Notes under the pieces: generated by a model
What the model was told of the DNA's origin: nothing
Database searches by the model: none
The model's input: the letters and a program-made list of their open reading frames with translations, nothing else
NCBI GenBank assembly: GCA_037178625.1
Contig: CM074131.1
Coordinates: 1-64,000 of the forward strand
Direction of reading: 5' to 3'
Length of the DNA stretch: 64,000 nucleotides
Origin: Skeletonema tropicum
Taxonomy: Eukaryota; Bacillariophyta; Thalassiosirophyceae; Thalassiosirales; Thalassiosiraceae
Shown here: positions 22,766-35,079 of the stretch, in pieces
Position numbering within the stretch: the stretch's first letter is position 1
How the letters are laid out: each line of letters opens with the position of its first letter
Program-made: the position numbers and the translations under genes

Positions 22766-24834
22766 TGTAAATACAATGTATATATCATGTGAAGAGAGAG
22801 AGAACGAAAGAGAGAGAGGTATGATAATAGAAGACGTCCCGTTTGGTAAATACTTGGCCATGCATTAGTAGATAATATTATACTACATATTTTACCTCTT
22901 CCTCTCCAAATAATAAGCCTTTTAGCTTTTTCATTGTAACGTCTGCTGTAGTGGTCGTATCAAGACAATGAGTAGCGATTTGGAAAGCTCTCGATGCGCT
23001 CTATCGATTGGTTCTAGTTTCAAGGCCAAATATCGATCGTTTGTCAATGTACTCAACTAAAGCGACCCCTATACTTCGAATATCAAGCTCCAAATGAAAA
23101 TCGACATTCCAGATTCGGATTTTGACCCAATAATTCGACAATGACACAACCATTCGAATCGTCGTTTCAAGCGCTATCGATTAGTGCAATAAACACAGCT
23201 CGTCCTCGCTGCCGCTCGCACTCGCTCAATACAGTGAAGGACTGATGATCAGCTTGTCAATGACAGTTGGTACGTTGTGAGATCTCAAAAAGCTCCTGCA
23301 TTGATCAGCAAGATCCATGACAATGACAGTTGGCACGTGTACCGTCCATCTAAACACTGCTCAGCCTGCGGCATCGCGAAAGACACTCCATAAAGGATAG
23401 TATTATCATCAACTGGCCTCGGCTGCGCTCGGCATAATTGGTTGTTGTGTGTATTAGTGTATTCATCATTGGTATAATCCAACAGCAGCAGCAGTAGCAA
23501 CAACCAATGACCGTTTGCTGCTACTGCTAGCTGCTACTGCTGTTGGATTGGTTTGATAAATGTTGATTGTTATCTTCTGCTGCTGTTGGATTGTCGTTTG
23601 ACTGTTGTTGTTGTTTTTGCTGCTGCTGCTGTTGTGTGTATTCATCATTCGTATCTCCAGCAGCAGCCGTCATCATTGGCTTTGAACAACAACGGCAGCA
23701 GCAACAGCAACAATCAATGATGACGGCTGCTGCTGGAGATACGAATGATGAATCTTCAATGATGACGGCTATTGCTGCTGCTGTTGGAATGGATTGGTTG
23801 ATTGTTATATTATGATATATTAAAATGTAGCCAATGGAGTGATGGTAGAATGATGATGGATGGTGCATATGCATGTGATATTATAATGGACGGTACATGT
23901 ACATGTGATATTTGCCGAGCGGAGTCGAGGCCGGTTGATGATTACACTGCATTAGCATTAGAGGAAGTGTGTTTTGCGAGTGTAGTGCGACCCCTCCCTG
24001 AGCACCGTTTATACTATTGGATAATAAACACGCCCGTGCCAGTGCCAACTGTCTGGATCACACTGATTGATGCTTCGTTCTTCAGCGCAGCGTACGTTGG
24101 ATCTCACGTGTACCGATTGTCATGTTACGTTTTACGTTGCATTAAGGATTAAGGCGGTCGCTTTTTCGCGAGGGCTTGCCCGAGCTCTGTTTAGATTTTG
24201 ATATTTAGATAGTAATGATGGTACCAATCGATAGAGTTTCAAGAGAGCTTTCGAATGGTTGTCATATTGTCGAATTTGATATTTATATTTTGACCTCTGT
24301 TTTGAAAAAACTGGCTGTAACGCCGGTTTGCAAGCCGCCGATCACTTTCTAGCCCTGTTTTTGACCGATTCGATTGAACAAAAGTCCTCCTATGTCGTTG
24401 AATATACGTCGAATCGATAGATCTGCTCAAGAGCTTTCCAAAACGCCACTCATCGCCGTCATTGGCCGCATAGGAGACAAGATACGGCCGTTACAACATT
24501 TTGATGTCATTGTTGAGCTGCTTGAGCGTGAGGCGAGAGGCTTGATTTGATGCTTGATTGAGCTGATCAAAAAAGTAGAGCGAGTGAACAGTACCTGGTA
24601 CCGCTTTGCAACGCTTCAGAAAGAGCCCATGGCCCATGAAATCATCTGCTGCCTTGCTCTGCGTGTAGAATGCTGCATGCCCTTTGCTCTGGTGCCGCAT
24701 CGTGTCACTTCAGACTGTACCTGGCCTTTAGGGCTGTTCTATCGAAGACCTCGTTGAAGAAAAACAAAGCGCTGCCGACTGTATTGTAGCTGACACAAAA
24801 AAATAAACAATGCTGATGAACTTGCTCTGATGTA
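22766..24834. repeat. Spacer 8 with foldback (2,069 bp)
   Basis: Foldback 22965..24454; central hairpin 23640..23753. The TTG run before the hairpin is altered near 23612 (one G missing, two T added), and single A bases are added near 24308 and 24799. Confidence 0.82.
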
Positions 24835-25841
24835 ATGACGTTGTTACGAGTACTATCAATGCTCCTCGATACGATACATACGATGATGAGCCGTCAATAT
24901 TACCACTCCACCCTCAACCTCTCATCTACTATCGTCTGCCTCGCTACAACAATTATTATTATTTCATCCTCGGCATCGGCAGATCCCAACACTGACACCA
25001 ATTCTGCGGGCGAACATGGGGCGACGCAATCGCCGACTGCTCCCCCTCGACGCATTGTCCCAACGGAAGTGATGATTGCGCGGCTGGTGAAACTTGCCAT
25101 CCAAATTTGCCGGGGTGTAACTTTCCGAACATGTCGTCAAGTAATAATAATAGTAACAGTAGCAATAATAGTAGCAATAATAATAATAGTAACAGTAACA
25201 ACGATTCAGATTCAGCCCCATCACTCGACCCACCCATTCGCAACGAGTACGATGAGCGGAATATGAAATTCTGCGGCCCCAGCTGGAATGAGGCGAATGA
25301 TTTCTGCGCGCTGGATACGTGGTGTCCCATGGGCAATGAGTGTGACGAATCTACAGGCCACAAGTGCTGGGGCGGAGTGGCGAATTGCAATGCGTTCAAG
25401 CTGTTGGAATATGAGACTATGCCTGGAGTGAACAATAATGGGATCATCAATGTTGAGGATCACAACAATGATCACAACAACAATGATCAGAATGTCAACA
25501 ATCAGAATCAGAATGATGGAGTAAATTACAACGACTATGAAGGTGGAGATATGGGAATGGGAGTGCAGGTATCGGACAAATGCAGTTCCGAAGTATATCA
25601 ATGCAAATCGGGTCAATTTGTGGCACGTGCGCCCGAGTTGAATTGTGGATTTTATCCATGTCCTGTAATTACAGACGATGATGATGATGATGATGATGAG
25701 ACAACATTTGATGCACCAACAACACCAACGAATACGAATACGAATGCTCCGGTTGTTGCGGTAGTAGTGCCTCCTCTGCCGACGTATCCTCCGACGTATT
25801 CTCCGACGATTGGGGTTCCACATGACAATCAACTGGAATGA
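24835..25841 (+). pseudogene. Broken copy 9 of the cysteine-rich protein gene (one-base deletion)
   Basis: One C is missing near 25000 (ACACCAATT against ACACCCAATT). The frame from the first ATG keeps the signal peptide but then runs out of frame to 25266, giving 143 residues with none of the cysteine modules. The remainder, from Met at 25107 to 25841, is consensus. The single indel is in a C run, so the real copy may be intact. Confidence 0.6.
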
Positions 25842-27913
25842 TGTAAATACAATGTATATATCATGTGAAGAGAGAGAGAACGAAAGAGAGAGAGGTATGA
25901 TAATAGAAGACGTCCCGTTTGGTAAATACTTGGCCATGCATTAGTAGATATATATTATACTACATATTTTACCTCTTCCTCTCCAAATAATAAGCCTTTT
26001 AGCTTTTTCATTGTAACGTCTGCTGTAGTGGTCGTATCAAGACAATGAGTAGCGATTTGGAAAGCTCTCGATGCGCTCTATCGATTGGTTCTAGTTTCAA
26101 GGCCAAATATCGATCGTTTGTCAATGTACTCAACTAAAGCGACCCCTATACTTCGAATATCAAGCTCCAAATGAAAATCGACATTCCAGATTCGGATTTT
26201 GACCCAATAATTCGACAATGACACAACCATTCGAATCGTCGTTTCAAGCGCTATCGATTAGTGCAATAAACACAGCTCGTCCTCGCTGCCGCTCGCCGCA
26301 CTCGCTCAATACAGTGAAGGACTGATGATCAGCTTGTCAATGACAGTTGGTACGTTGTGAGATCTCAAAAAGCTCCTGCATTGATCAGCAAGATCCATGA
26401 CAATGACAGTTGGCACGTGTACCGTCCATCTAAACACTAAAGCACTGCGGCAGCCTCGCGAAAGACACTCCATAAAGGATAGTATTATCATCAACTGGCC
26501 TCGGCTGCGCTCGGCATAATTGGTTGTTGTGTGTATTAGTGTATTCATCATTGGTATAATCCAACAGCAGCAGCAGTAGCAACAACAATGACCGTTTGCT
26601 GCTACTGCTAGCTGCTACTGCTGTTGGATTGGTTTGATAAATGTTGATTGTTATCTTCTGCTGCTGTTGGATTGTCGTTTGACTGTTGTTGTTGTTGTTT
26701 GCTGCTGCTGCTGTTGTGTGTATTCATCATTCGTATCTCCAGCAGCAGCCGTCATCATTGGCTTTGAACAACAACGGCAGCAGCAACAGCAACAATCAAT
26801 GATGACGGCTGCTGCTGGAGATACGAATGATGAATCTTCAATGATGACGGCTATTGCTGCTGCTGTTGGAATGGATTGGTTGATTGTTATATTATGATAT
26901 ATTAAAAATGTAGCCAATGGAGTGATGGTAGAATGATGATGGATGGTGCATATGCATGTGATATTATAATGGACGGTACATGTACATGTGATATTTGCCG
27001 AGCGGAGTCGAGGCCGGTTGATGATTACACTGCATTAGCATTAGAGGAAGTGTGTTTTGCGAGTGTAGTGCGACCCCTCCCTGAGCACCGTTTATACTAT
27101 TGGATAATAAACACGCCCGTGCCAGTGCCAACTGTCTGGATCACACTGATTGATGCTTCGTTCTTCAGCGCAGCGTACGTTGGATCTCACGTGTACCGAT
27201 TGTCATGTTACGTTTTACGTTGCATTAAGGATTAAGGCGGTCGCTTTTTCGCGAGGGCTTGCCCGAGCTCTGTTTAGATTTTGATATTTAGATAGTAATG
27301 ATGGTACCAATCGATAGAGTTTCAAGAGAGCTTTCGAATGGTTGTCATATTGTCGAATTTGATATTTATATTTTGACCTCTGTTTTGAAAAAACTGGCTG
27401 TAACGCCGGTTTGCAAGCCGCCGATCACTTTCTAGCCCTGTTTTTGACCGATTCGATTGAACAAAAGTCCTCCTATGTCGTTGAATATACGTCGAATCGA
27501 TAGATCTGCTCAAGAGCTTTCCAAAACGCCACTCATCGCCGTCATTGGCCGCATAGGAGACAAGATACGGCCGTTACAACATTTTGATGTCATTGTTGAG
27601 CTGCTTGAGCGTGAGGCGAGAGGCTTGATTTGATGCTTGATTGAGCTGATCAAAAAAGTAGAGCGAGTGAACAGTACCTGGTACCGCTTTGCAACGCTTC
27701 AGAAAGAGCCCATGGCCCATGAAATCATCTGCTGCCTTGCTCTGCGTGTAGAATGCTGCATGCCCTTTGCTCTGGTGCCGCATCGTGTCACTTCAGACTG
27801 TACCTGGCCTTTAGGGCTGTTCTATCGAAGACCTCGTTGAAGAAAAACAAAGCGCTGCGACTGTATGTGCTGACACAAAAAATAAACAATGCTGATGAAC
27901 TTGCTCTGATGTA
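25842..27913. repeat. Spacer 9 with foldback and a local rearranged patch (2,072 bp)
   Basis: Foldback 26042..27537; central hairpin 26722..26835. Bases 26438..26459 differ from all other units in a short block (CACTAAAGCACTGCGGCAGC for CACTGCTCAGCCTGCGGCA), and three bases are added near 26297. Several bases are missing near 27858-27870 upstream of gene 10. Confidence 0.78.
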
Positions 27914-28921
27914 ATGACGTTGTTACGAGTACTATCAATGCTCCTCGATACGATACATACGATGATGAGCCGTCAATATTACCACTCCACCCTCAACCTC
28001 TCATCTACTATCGTCTGCCTCGCTACAACAATTATTATTATTTCATCCTCGGCATCGGCAGATCCCAACACTGACACCCAATTCTGCGGGCGAACATGGG
28101 GCGACGCAATCGCCGACTGCTCCCCCTCGACGCATTGTCCCAACGGAAGTGATGATTGCGCGGCTGGTGAAACTTGCCATCCAAATTTGCCGGGGTGTAA
28201 CTTTCCGAACATGTCGTCAAGTAATAATAATAGTAACAGTAGCAATAATAGTAGCAATAATAATAATAGTAACAGTAACAACGATTCAGATTCAGCCCCA
28301 TCACTCGACCCACCCATTCGCAACGAGTACGATGAGCGGAATATGAAATTCTGCGGCCCCAGCTGGAATGAGGCGAATGATTTCTGCGCGCTGGATACGT
28401 GGTGTCCCATGGGCAATGAGTGTGACGAATCTACAGGCCACAAGTGCTGGGGCGGAGTGGCGAATTGCAATGCGTTCAAGCTGTTGGAATATGAGACTAT
28501 GCCTGGAGTGAACAATAATGGGATCATCAATGTTGAGGATCACAACAATGATCACAACAACAATGATCAGAATGTCAACAATCAGAATCAGAATGATGGA
28601 GTAAATTACAACGACTATGAAGGTGGAGATATGGGAATGGGAGTGCAGGTATCGGACAAATGCAGTTCCGAAGTATATCAATGCAAATCGGGTCAATTTG
28701 TGGCACGTGCGCCCGAGTTGAATTGTGGATTTTATCCATGTCCTGTAATTACAGACGATGATGATGATGATGATGATGAGACAACATTTGATGCACCAAC
28801 AACACCAACGAATACGAATACGAATGCTCCGGTTGTTGCGGTAGTAGTGCCTCCTCTGCCGACGTATCCTCCGACGTATTCTCCGACGATTGGGGTTCCA
28901 CATGACAATCAACTGGAATGA
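27914..28921 (+). CDS. Secreted cysteine-rich protein, copy 10 (335 aa)
   Basis: Intact consensus frame with all 16 module cysteines, signal peptide and eight-Asp run; domains as described at 18684..19691. Its upstream region has lost a few bases around 27858-27870, within about 55 bases of the ATG, which could alter the leader or core promoter if real. Confidence 0.78.
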   Translation: MTLLRVLSMLLDTIHTMMSRQYYHSTLNLSSTIVCLATTIIIISSSASADPNTDTQFCGRTWGDAIADCSPSTHCPNGSDDCAAGETCHPNLPGCNFPNMSSSNNNSNSSNNSSNNNNSNSNNDSDSAPSLDPPIRNEYDERNMKFCGPSWNEANDFCALDTWCPMGNECDESTGHKCWGGVANCNAFKLLEYETMPGVNNNGIINVEDHNNDHNNNDQNVNNQNQNDGVNYNDYEGGDMGMGVQVSDKCSSEVYQCKSGQFVARAPELNCGFYPCPVITDDDDDDDDETTFDAPTTPTNTNTNAPVVAVVVPPLPTYPPTYSPTIGVPHDNQLE

Positions 28922-30990
28922 TGTAAATACAATGTATATATCATGTGAAGAGAGAGAGAACGAAAGAGAGAGAGGTATGATAATAGAAGACGTCCCGTTT
29001 GGTAAATACTTGGCCATGCATTAGTAGATAATATTATACTACATATTTTACCTCTTCCTCTCCAAATAATAAGCCTTTTAGCTTTTTTCATTGTAACGTC
29101 TGCTGTAGTGGTCGTATCAAGACAATGAGTAGCGATTTGGAAAGCTCTCGATGCGCTCTATCGATTGGTTCTAGTTTCAAGGCCAAATATCGATCGTTTG
29201 TCAATGTACTCAACTAAAGCGACCCCTATACTTCGAATATCAAGCTCCAAATGAAAATCGACATTCCAGATTCGGATTTTGACCCAATAATTCGACAATG
29301 ACACAACCATTCGAATCGTCGTTTCAAGCGCTATCGATTAGTGCAATAAACACAGCTCGTCCTCGCTGCCGCTCGCACTCGCTCAATACAGTGAAGGACT
29401 GATGATCAGCTTGTCAATGACAGTTGGTACGTTGTGAGATCTCAAAAAGCTCCTGCATTGATCAGCAAGATCCATGACAATGACAGTTGGCACGTGTACC
29501 GTCCATCTAAACACTGCTCAGCCTGCGGCATCGCGAAAGACACTCCATAAAGGATAGTATTATCATCAACTGGCCTCGGCTGCGCTCGGCATAATTGGTT
29601 GTTGTGTGTATTAGTGTATTCATCATTGGTATAATCCAACAGCAGCAGCAGTAGCAACAACCAATGACCGTTTGCTGCTACTGCTAGCTGCTACTGCTGT
29701 TGGATTGGTTTGATAAATGTTGATTGTTATCTTCTGCTGCTGTTGGATTGTCGTTTGACTGTTGTTGTTGTTGTTTGCTGCTGCTGCTGTTGTGTGTATT
29801 CATCATTCGTATCTCCAGCAGCAGCCGTCATCATTGGCTTTGAACAACAACGGCAGCAGCAACAGCAACAATCAATGATGACGGCTGCTGCTGGAGATAC
29901 GAATGATGAATCTTCAATGATGACGGCTATTGCTGCTGCTGTTGGAATGGATTGGTTGATTGTTATATTATGATATATTAAAATGTAGCCAATGGAGTGA
30001 TGGTAGAATGATGATGGATGGTGCATATGCATGTGATATTATAATGGACGGTACATGTACATGTGATATTTGCCGAGCGGAGTCGAGGCCGGTTGATGAT
30101 TACACTGCATTAGCATTAGAGGAAGTGTGTTTTGCGAGTGTAGTGCGACCCCTCCCTGAGCACCGTTTATACTATTGGATAATAAACACGCCCGTGCCAG
30201 TGCCAACTGTCTGGATCACACTGATTGATGCTTCGTTCTTCAGCGCAGCGTACGTTGGATCTCACGTGTACCGATTGTCATGTTACGTTTTACGTTGCAT
30301 TAAGGATTAAGGCGGTCGCTTTTTCGCGAGGGCTTGCCCGAGCTCTGTTTAGATTTTGATATTTAGATAGTAATGATGGTACCAATCGATAGAGTTTCAA
30401 GAGAGCTTTCGAATGGTTGTCATATTGTCGAATTTGATATTTATATTTTGACCTCTGTTTTGAAAAACTGGCTGTAACGCCGGTTTGCAAGCCGCCGATC
30501 ACTTTCTAGCCCTGTTTTTGACCGATTCGATTGAACAAAAGTCCTCCTATGTCGTTGAATATACGTCGAATCGATAGATCTGCTCAAGAGCTTTCCAAAA
30601 CGCCACTCATCGCCGTCATTGGCCGCATAGGAGACAAGATACGGCCGTTACAACATTTTGATGTCATTGTTGAGCTGCTTGAGCGTGAGGCGAGAGGCTT
30701 GATTTGATGCTTGATTGAGCTGATCAAAAAAGTAGAGCGAGTGAACAGTACCTGGTACCGCTTTGCAACGCTTCAGAAAGAGCCCATGGCCCATGAAATC
30801 ATCTGCTGCCTTGCTCTGCGTGTAGAATGCTGCATGCCCTTTGCTCTGGTGCCGCATCGTGTCACTTCAGACTGTACCTGGCCTTTAGGGCTGTTCTATC
30901 GAAGACCTCGTTGAAGAAAAACAAAGCGCTGCCGACTGTATTGTAGCTGACACAAAAAATAAACAATGCTGATGAACTTGCTCTGATGTA
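28922..30990. repeat. Spacer 10 with foldback (2,069 bp)
   Basis: Foldback 29122..30611; central hairpin 29798..29911. One extra T in the T run near 29087, shared with spacers 12 and 13. Confidence 0.85.
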
Positions 30991-31998
30991 ATGACGTTGT
31001 TACGAGTACTATCAATGCTCCTCGATACGATACATACGATGATGAGCCGTCAATATTACCACTCCACCCTCAACCTCTCATCTACTATCGTCTGCCTCGC
31101 TACAACAATTATTATTATTTCATCCTCGGCATCGGCAGATCCCAACACTGACACCCAATTCTGCGGGCGAACATGGGGCGACGCAATCGCCGACTGCTCC
31201 CCCTCGACGCATTGTCCCAACGGAAGTGATGATTGCGCGGCTGGTGAAACTTGCCATCCAAATTTGCCGGGGTGTAACTTTCCGAACATGTCGTCAAGTA
31301 ATAATAATAGTAACAGTAGCAATAATAGTAGCAATAATAATAATAGTAACAGTAACAACGATTCAGATTCAGCCCCATCACTCGACCCACCCATTCGCAA
31401 CGAGTACGATGAGCGGAATATGAAATTCTGCGGCCCCAGCTGGAATGAGGCGAATGATTTCTGCGCGCTGGATACGTGGTGTCCCATGGGCAATGAGTGT
31501 GACGAATCTACAGGCCACAAGTGCTGGGGCGGAGTGGCGAATTGCAATGCGTTCAAGCTGTTGGAATATGAGACTATGCCTGGAGTGAACAATAATGGGA
31601 TCATCAATGTTGAGGATCACAACAATGATCACAACAACAATGATCAGAATGTCAACAATCAGAATCAGAATGATGGAGTAAATTACAACGACTATGAAGG
31701 TGGAGATATGGGAATGGGAGTGCAGGTATCGGACAAATGCAGTTCCGAAGTATATCAATGCAAATCGGGTCAATTTGTGGCACGTGCGCCCGAGTTGAAT
31801 TGTGGATTTTATCCATGTCCTGTAATTACAGACGATGATGATGATGATGATGATGAGACAACATTTGATGCACCAACAACACCAACGAATACGAATACGA
31901 ATGCTCCGGTTGTTGCGGTAGTAGTGCCTCCTCTGCCGACGTATCCTCCGACGTATTCTCCGACGATTGGGGTTCCACATGACAATCAACTGGAATGA
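30991..31998 (+). CDS. Secreted cysteine-rich protein, copy 11 (335 aa)
   Basis: Intact frame, consensus protein with no difference seen from copy 10. The upstream 380 bp is also consensus, so this unit is a good example of an undamaged gene within the more variable left part of the array. Confidence 0.8.
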   Translation: MTLLRVLSMLLDTIHTMMSRQYYHSTLNLSSTIVCLATTIIIISSSASADPNTDTQFCGRTWGDAIADCSPSTHCPNGSDDCAAGETCHPNLPGCNFPNMSSSNNNSNSSNNSSNNNNSNSNNDSDSAPSLDPPIRNEYDERNMKFCGPSWNEANDFCALDTWCPMGNECDESTGHKCWGGVANCNAFKLLEYETMPGVNNNGIINVEDHNNDHNNNDQNVNNQNQNDGVNYNDYEGGDMGMGVQVSDKCSSEVYQCKSGQFVARAPELNCGFYPCPVITDDDDDDDDETTFDAPTTPTNTNTNAPVVAVVVPPLPTYPPTYSPTIGVPHDNQLE

Positions 31999-34068
31999 TG
32001 TAAATACAATGTATATATCATGTGAAGAGAGAGAGAACGAAAGAGAGAGAGGTATGATAATAGAAGACGTCCCGTTTGGTAAATACTTGGCCATGCATTA
32101 GTAGATAATATATATACTACATATTTTACCTCTTCCTCTCCAAATAATAAAGCCTTTTAGCTTTTTCATTGTAACGTCTGCTGTAGTGGTCGTATCAAGA
32201 CAATGAGTAGCGATTTGGAAAGCTCTCGATGCGCTCTATCGATTGGTTCTAGTTTCAAGGCCAAATATCGATCGTTTGTCAATGTACTCAACTAAAGCGA
32301 CCCCTATACTTCGAATATCAAGCTCCAAATGAAAATCGACATTCCAGATTCGGATTTTGACCCAATAATTCGACAATGACACAACCATTCGAATCGTCGT
32401 TTCAAGCGCTATCGATTAGTGCAATAAACACAGCTCGTCCTCGCTGCCGCTCGCACTCGCTCAATACAGTGAAGGACTGATGATCAGCTTGTCAATGACA
32501 GTTGGTACGTTGTGAGATCTCAAAAAGCTCCTGCATTGATCAGCAAGATCCATGACAATGACAGTTGGCACGTGTACCGTCCATCTAAACACTGCTCAGC
32601 CTGCGGCATCGCGAAAGACACTCCATAAAGGATAGTATTATCATCAACTGGCCTCGGCTGCGCTCGGCATAATTGGTTGTTGTGTGTATTAGTGTATTCA
32701 TCATTGGTATAATCCAACAGCAGCAGCAGTAGCAACAACCAATGACCGTTTGCTGCTACTGCTAGCTGCTACTGCTGTTGGATTGGTTTGATAAATGTTG
32801 ATTGTTATCTTCTGCTGCTGTTGGATTGTCGTTTGACTGTTGTTGTTGTTGTTTGCTGCTGCTGCTGTTGTGTGTATTCATCATTCGTATCTCCAGCAGC
32901 AGCCGTCATCATTGGCTTTGAACAACAACGGCAGCAGCAACAGCAACAATCAATGATGACGGCTGCTGCTGGAGATACGAATGATGAATCTTCAATGATG
33001 ACGGCTATTGCTGCTGCTGTTGGAATGGATTGGTTGATTGTTATATTATGATATATTAAAATGTAGCCAATGGAGTGATGGTAGAATGATGATGGATGGT
33101 GCATATGCATGTGATATTATAATGGACGGTACATGTACATGTGATATTTGCCGAGCGGAGTCGAGGCCGGTTGATGATTACACTGCATTAGCATTAGAGG
33201 AAGTGTGTTTTGCGAGTGTAGTGCGACCCCTCCCTGAGCACCGTTTATACTATTGGATAATAAACACGCCCGTGCCAGTGCCAACTGTCTGGATCACACT
33301 GATTGATGCTTCGTTCTTCAGCGCAGCGTACGTTGGATCTCACGTGTACCGATTGTCATGTTACGTTTTACGTTGCATTAAGGATTAAGGCGGTCGCTTT
33401 TTCGCGAGGGCTTGCCCGAGCTCTGTTTAGATTTTGATATTTAGATAGTAATGATGGTACCAATCGATAGAGTTTCAAGAGAGCTTTCGAATGGTTGTCA
33501 TATTGTCGAATTTGATATTTATATTTTGACCTCTGTTTTGAAAAACTGGCTGTAACGCCGGTTTGCAAGCCGCCGATCACTTTCTAGCCCTGTTTTTGAC
33601 CGATTCGATTGAACAAAAGTCCTCCTATGTCGTTGAATATACGTCGAATCGATAGATCTGCTCAAGAGCTTTCCAAAACGCCACTCATCGCCGTCATTGG
33701 CCGCATAGGAGACAAGATACGGCCGTTACAACATTTTGATGTCATTGTTGAGCTGCTTGAGCGTGAGGCGAGAGGCTTGATTTGATGCTTGATTGAGCTG
33801 ATCAAAAAAGTAGAGCGAGTGAACAGTACCTGGTACCGCTTTGCAACGCTTCAGAAAGAGCCCATGGCCCATGAAATCATCTGCTGCCTTGCTCTGCGTG
33901 TAGAATGCTGCATGCCCTTTGCTCTGGTGCCGCATCGTGTCACTTCAGACTGTACCTGGCCTTTAGGGCTGTTCTATCGAAGACCTCGTTGAAGAAAAAC
34001 AAAGCGCTGCCGACTGTATTGTAGCTGACACAAAAAATAAACAATGCTGATGAACTTGCTCTGATGTA
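31999..34068. repeat. Spacer 11 with foldback (2,070 bp)
   Basis: Foldback 32200..33689; central hairpin 32876..32989. Extra bases occur in the TA-rich stretch near 32108 and an extra A near 32151. Confidence 0.85.
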
Positions 34069-35079
34069 ATGACGTTGTTACGAGTACTATCAATGCTAAT
34101 GCCTCGATACGATACATACGATGATGAGCCGTCAATATACCACTCCACCCTCAACCTCTCATCTACTATCGTCTGCCTCGCTACAACAATTATTATTATT
34201 TCATCCTCGGCATCGGCAGATCCCAACACTGACACCCAATTCTGCGGGCGAACATGGGGCGACGCAATCGCCGACTGCTCCCCCTCGACGCATTGTCCCA
34301 ACGGAAGTGATGATTGCGCGGCTGGTGAAACTTGCCATCCAAATTTGCCGGGGTGTAACTTTCCGAACATGTCGTCAAGTAATAATAATAGTAACAGTAG
34401 CAATAATAGTAGCAATAATAATAATAGTAACAGTAACAACGATTCAGATTCAGCCCCATCACTCGACCCACCCATTCGCAACGAGTACGATGAGCGGAAT
34501 ATGAAATTCTGCGGCCCCAGCTGGAATGAGGCGAATGATTTCTGCGCGCTGGATACGTGGTGTCCCATGGGCAATGAGTGTGACGAATCTACAGGCCACA
34601 AGTGCTGGGGCGGAGTGGCGAATTGCAATGCGTTCAAGCTGTTGGAATATGAGACTATGCCTGGAGTGAACAATAATGGGATCATCAATGTTGAGGATCA
34701 CAACAATGATCACAACAACAATGATCAGAATGTCAACAATCAGAATCAGAATGATGGAGTAAATTACAACGACTATGAAGGTGGAGATATGGGAATGGGA
34801 GTGCAGGTATCGGACAAATGCAGTTCCGAAGTATATCAATGCAAATCGGGTCAATTTGTGGCACGTGCGCCCGAGTTGAATTGTGGATTTTATCCATGTC
34901 CTGTAATTACAGACGATGATGATGATGATGATGATGAGACAACATTTGATGCACCAACAACACCAACGAATACGAATACGAATGCTCCGGTTGTTGCGGT
35001 AGTAGTGCCTCCTCTGCCGACGTATCCTCCGACGTATTCTCCGACGATTGGGGTTCCACATGACAATCAACTGGAATGA
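34069..35079 (+). CDS. Secreted cysteine-rich protein, copy 12, altered leader (336 aa)
   Basis: The frame is open. A TAATGC-type insertion near 34097, together with loss of two bases beside it and of one T near 34138, places codons 11-23 in another frame. The signal-peptide core (STIVCLATTIIII) and all modules are unaffected, so the product should still be secreted. Here only the first ATG gives the full protein; the MMSRQ start at 34121 is out of frame, the opposite of copy 8. Confidence 0.68.
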   Translation: MTLLRVLSMLMPRYDTYDDEPSIYHSTLNLSSTIVCLATTIIIISSSASADPNTDTQFCGRTWGDAIADCSPSTHCPNGSDDCAAGETCHPNLPGCNFPNMSSSNNNSNSSNNSSNNNNSNSNNDSDSAPSLDPPIRNEYDERNMKFCGPSWNEANDFCALDTWCPMGNECDESTGHKCWGGVANCNAFKLLEYETMPGVNNNGIINVEDHNNDHNNNDQNVNNQNQNDGVNYNDYEGGDMGMGVQVSDKCSSEVYQCKSGQFVARAPELNCGFYPCPVITDDDDDDDDETTFDAPTTPTNTNTNAPVVAVVVPPLPTYPPTYSPTIGVPHDNQLE

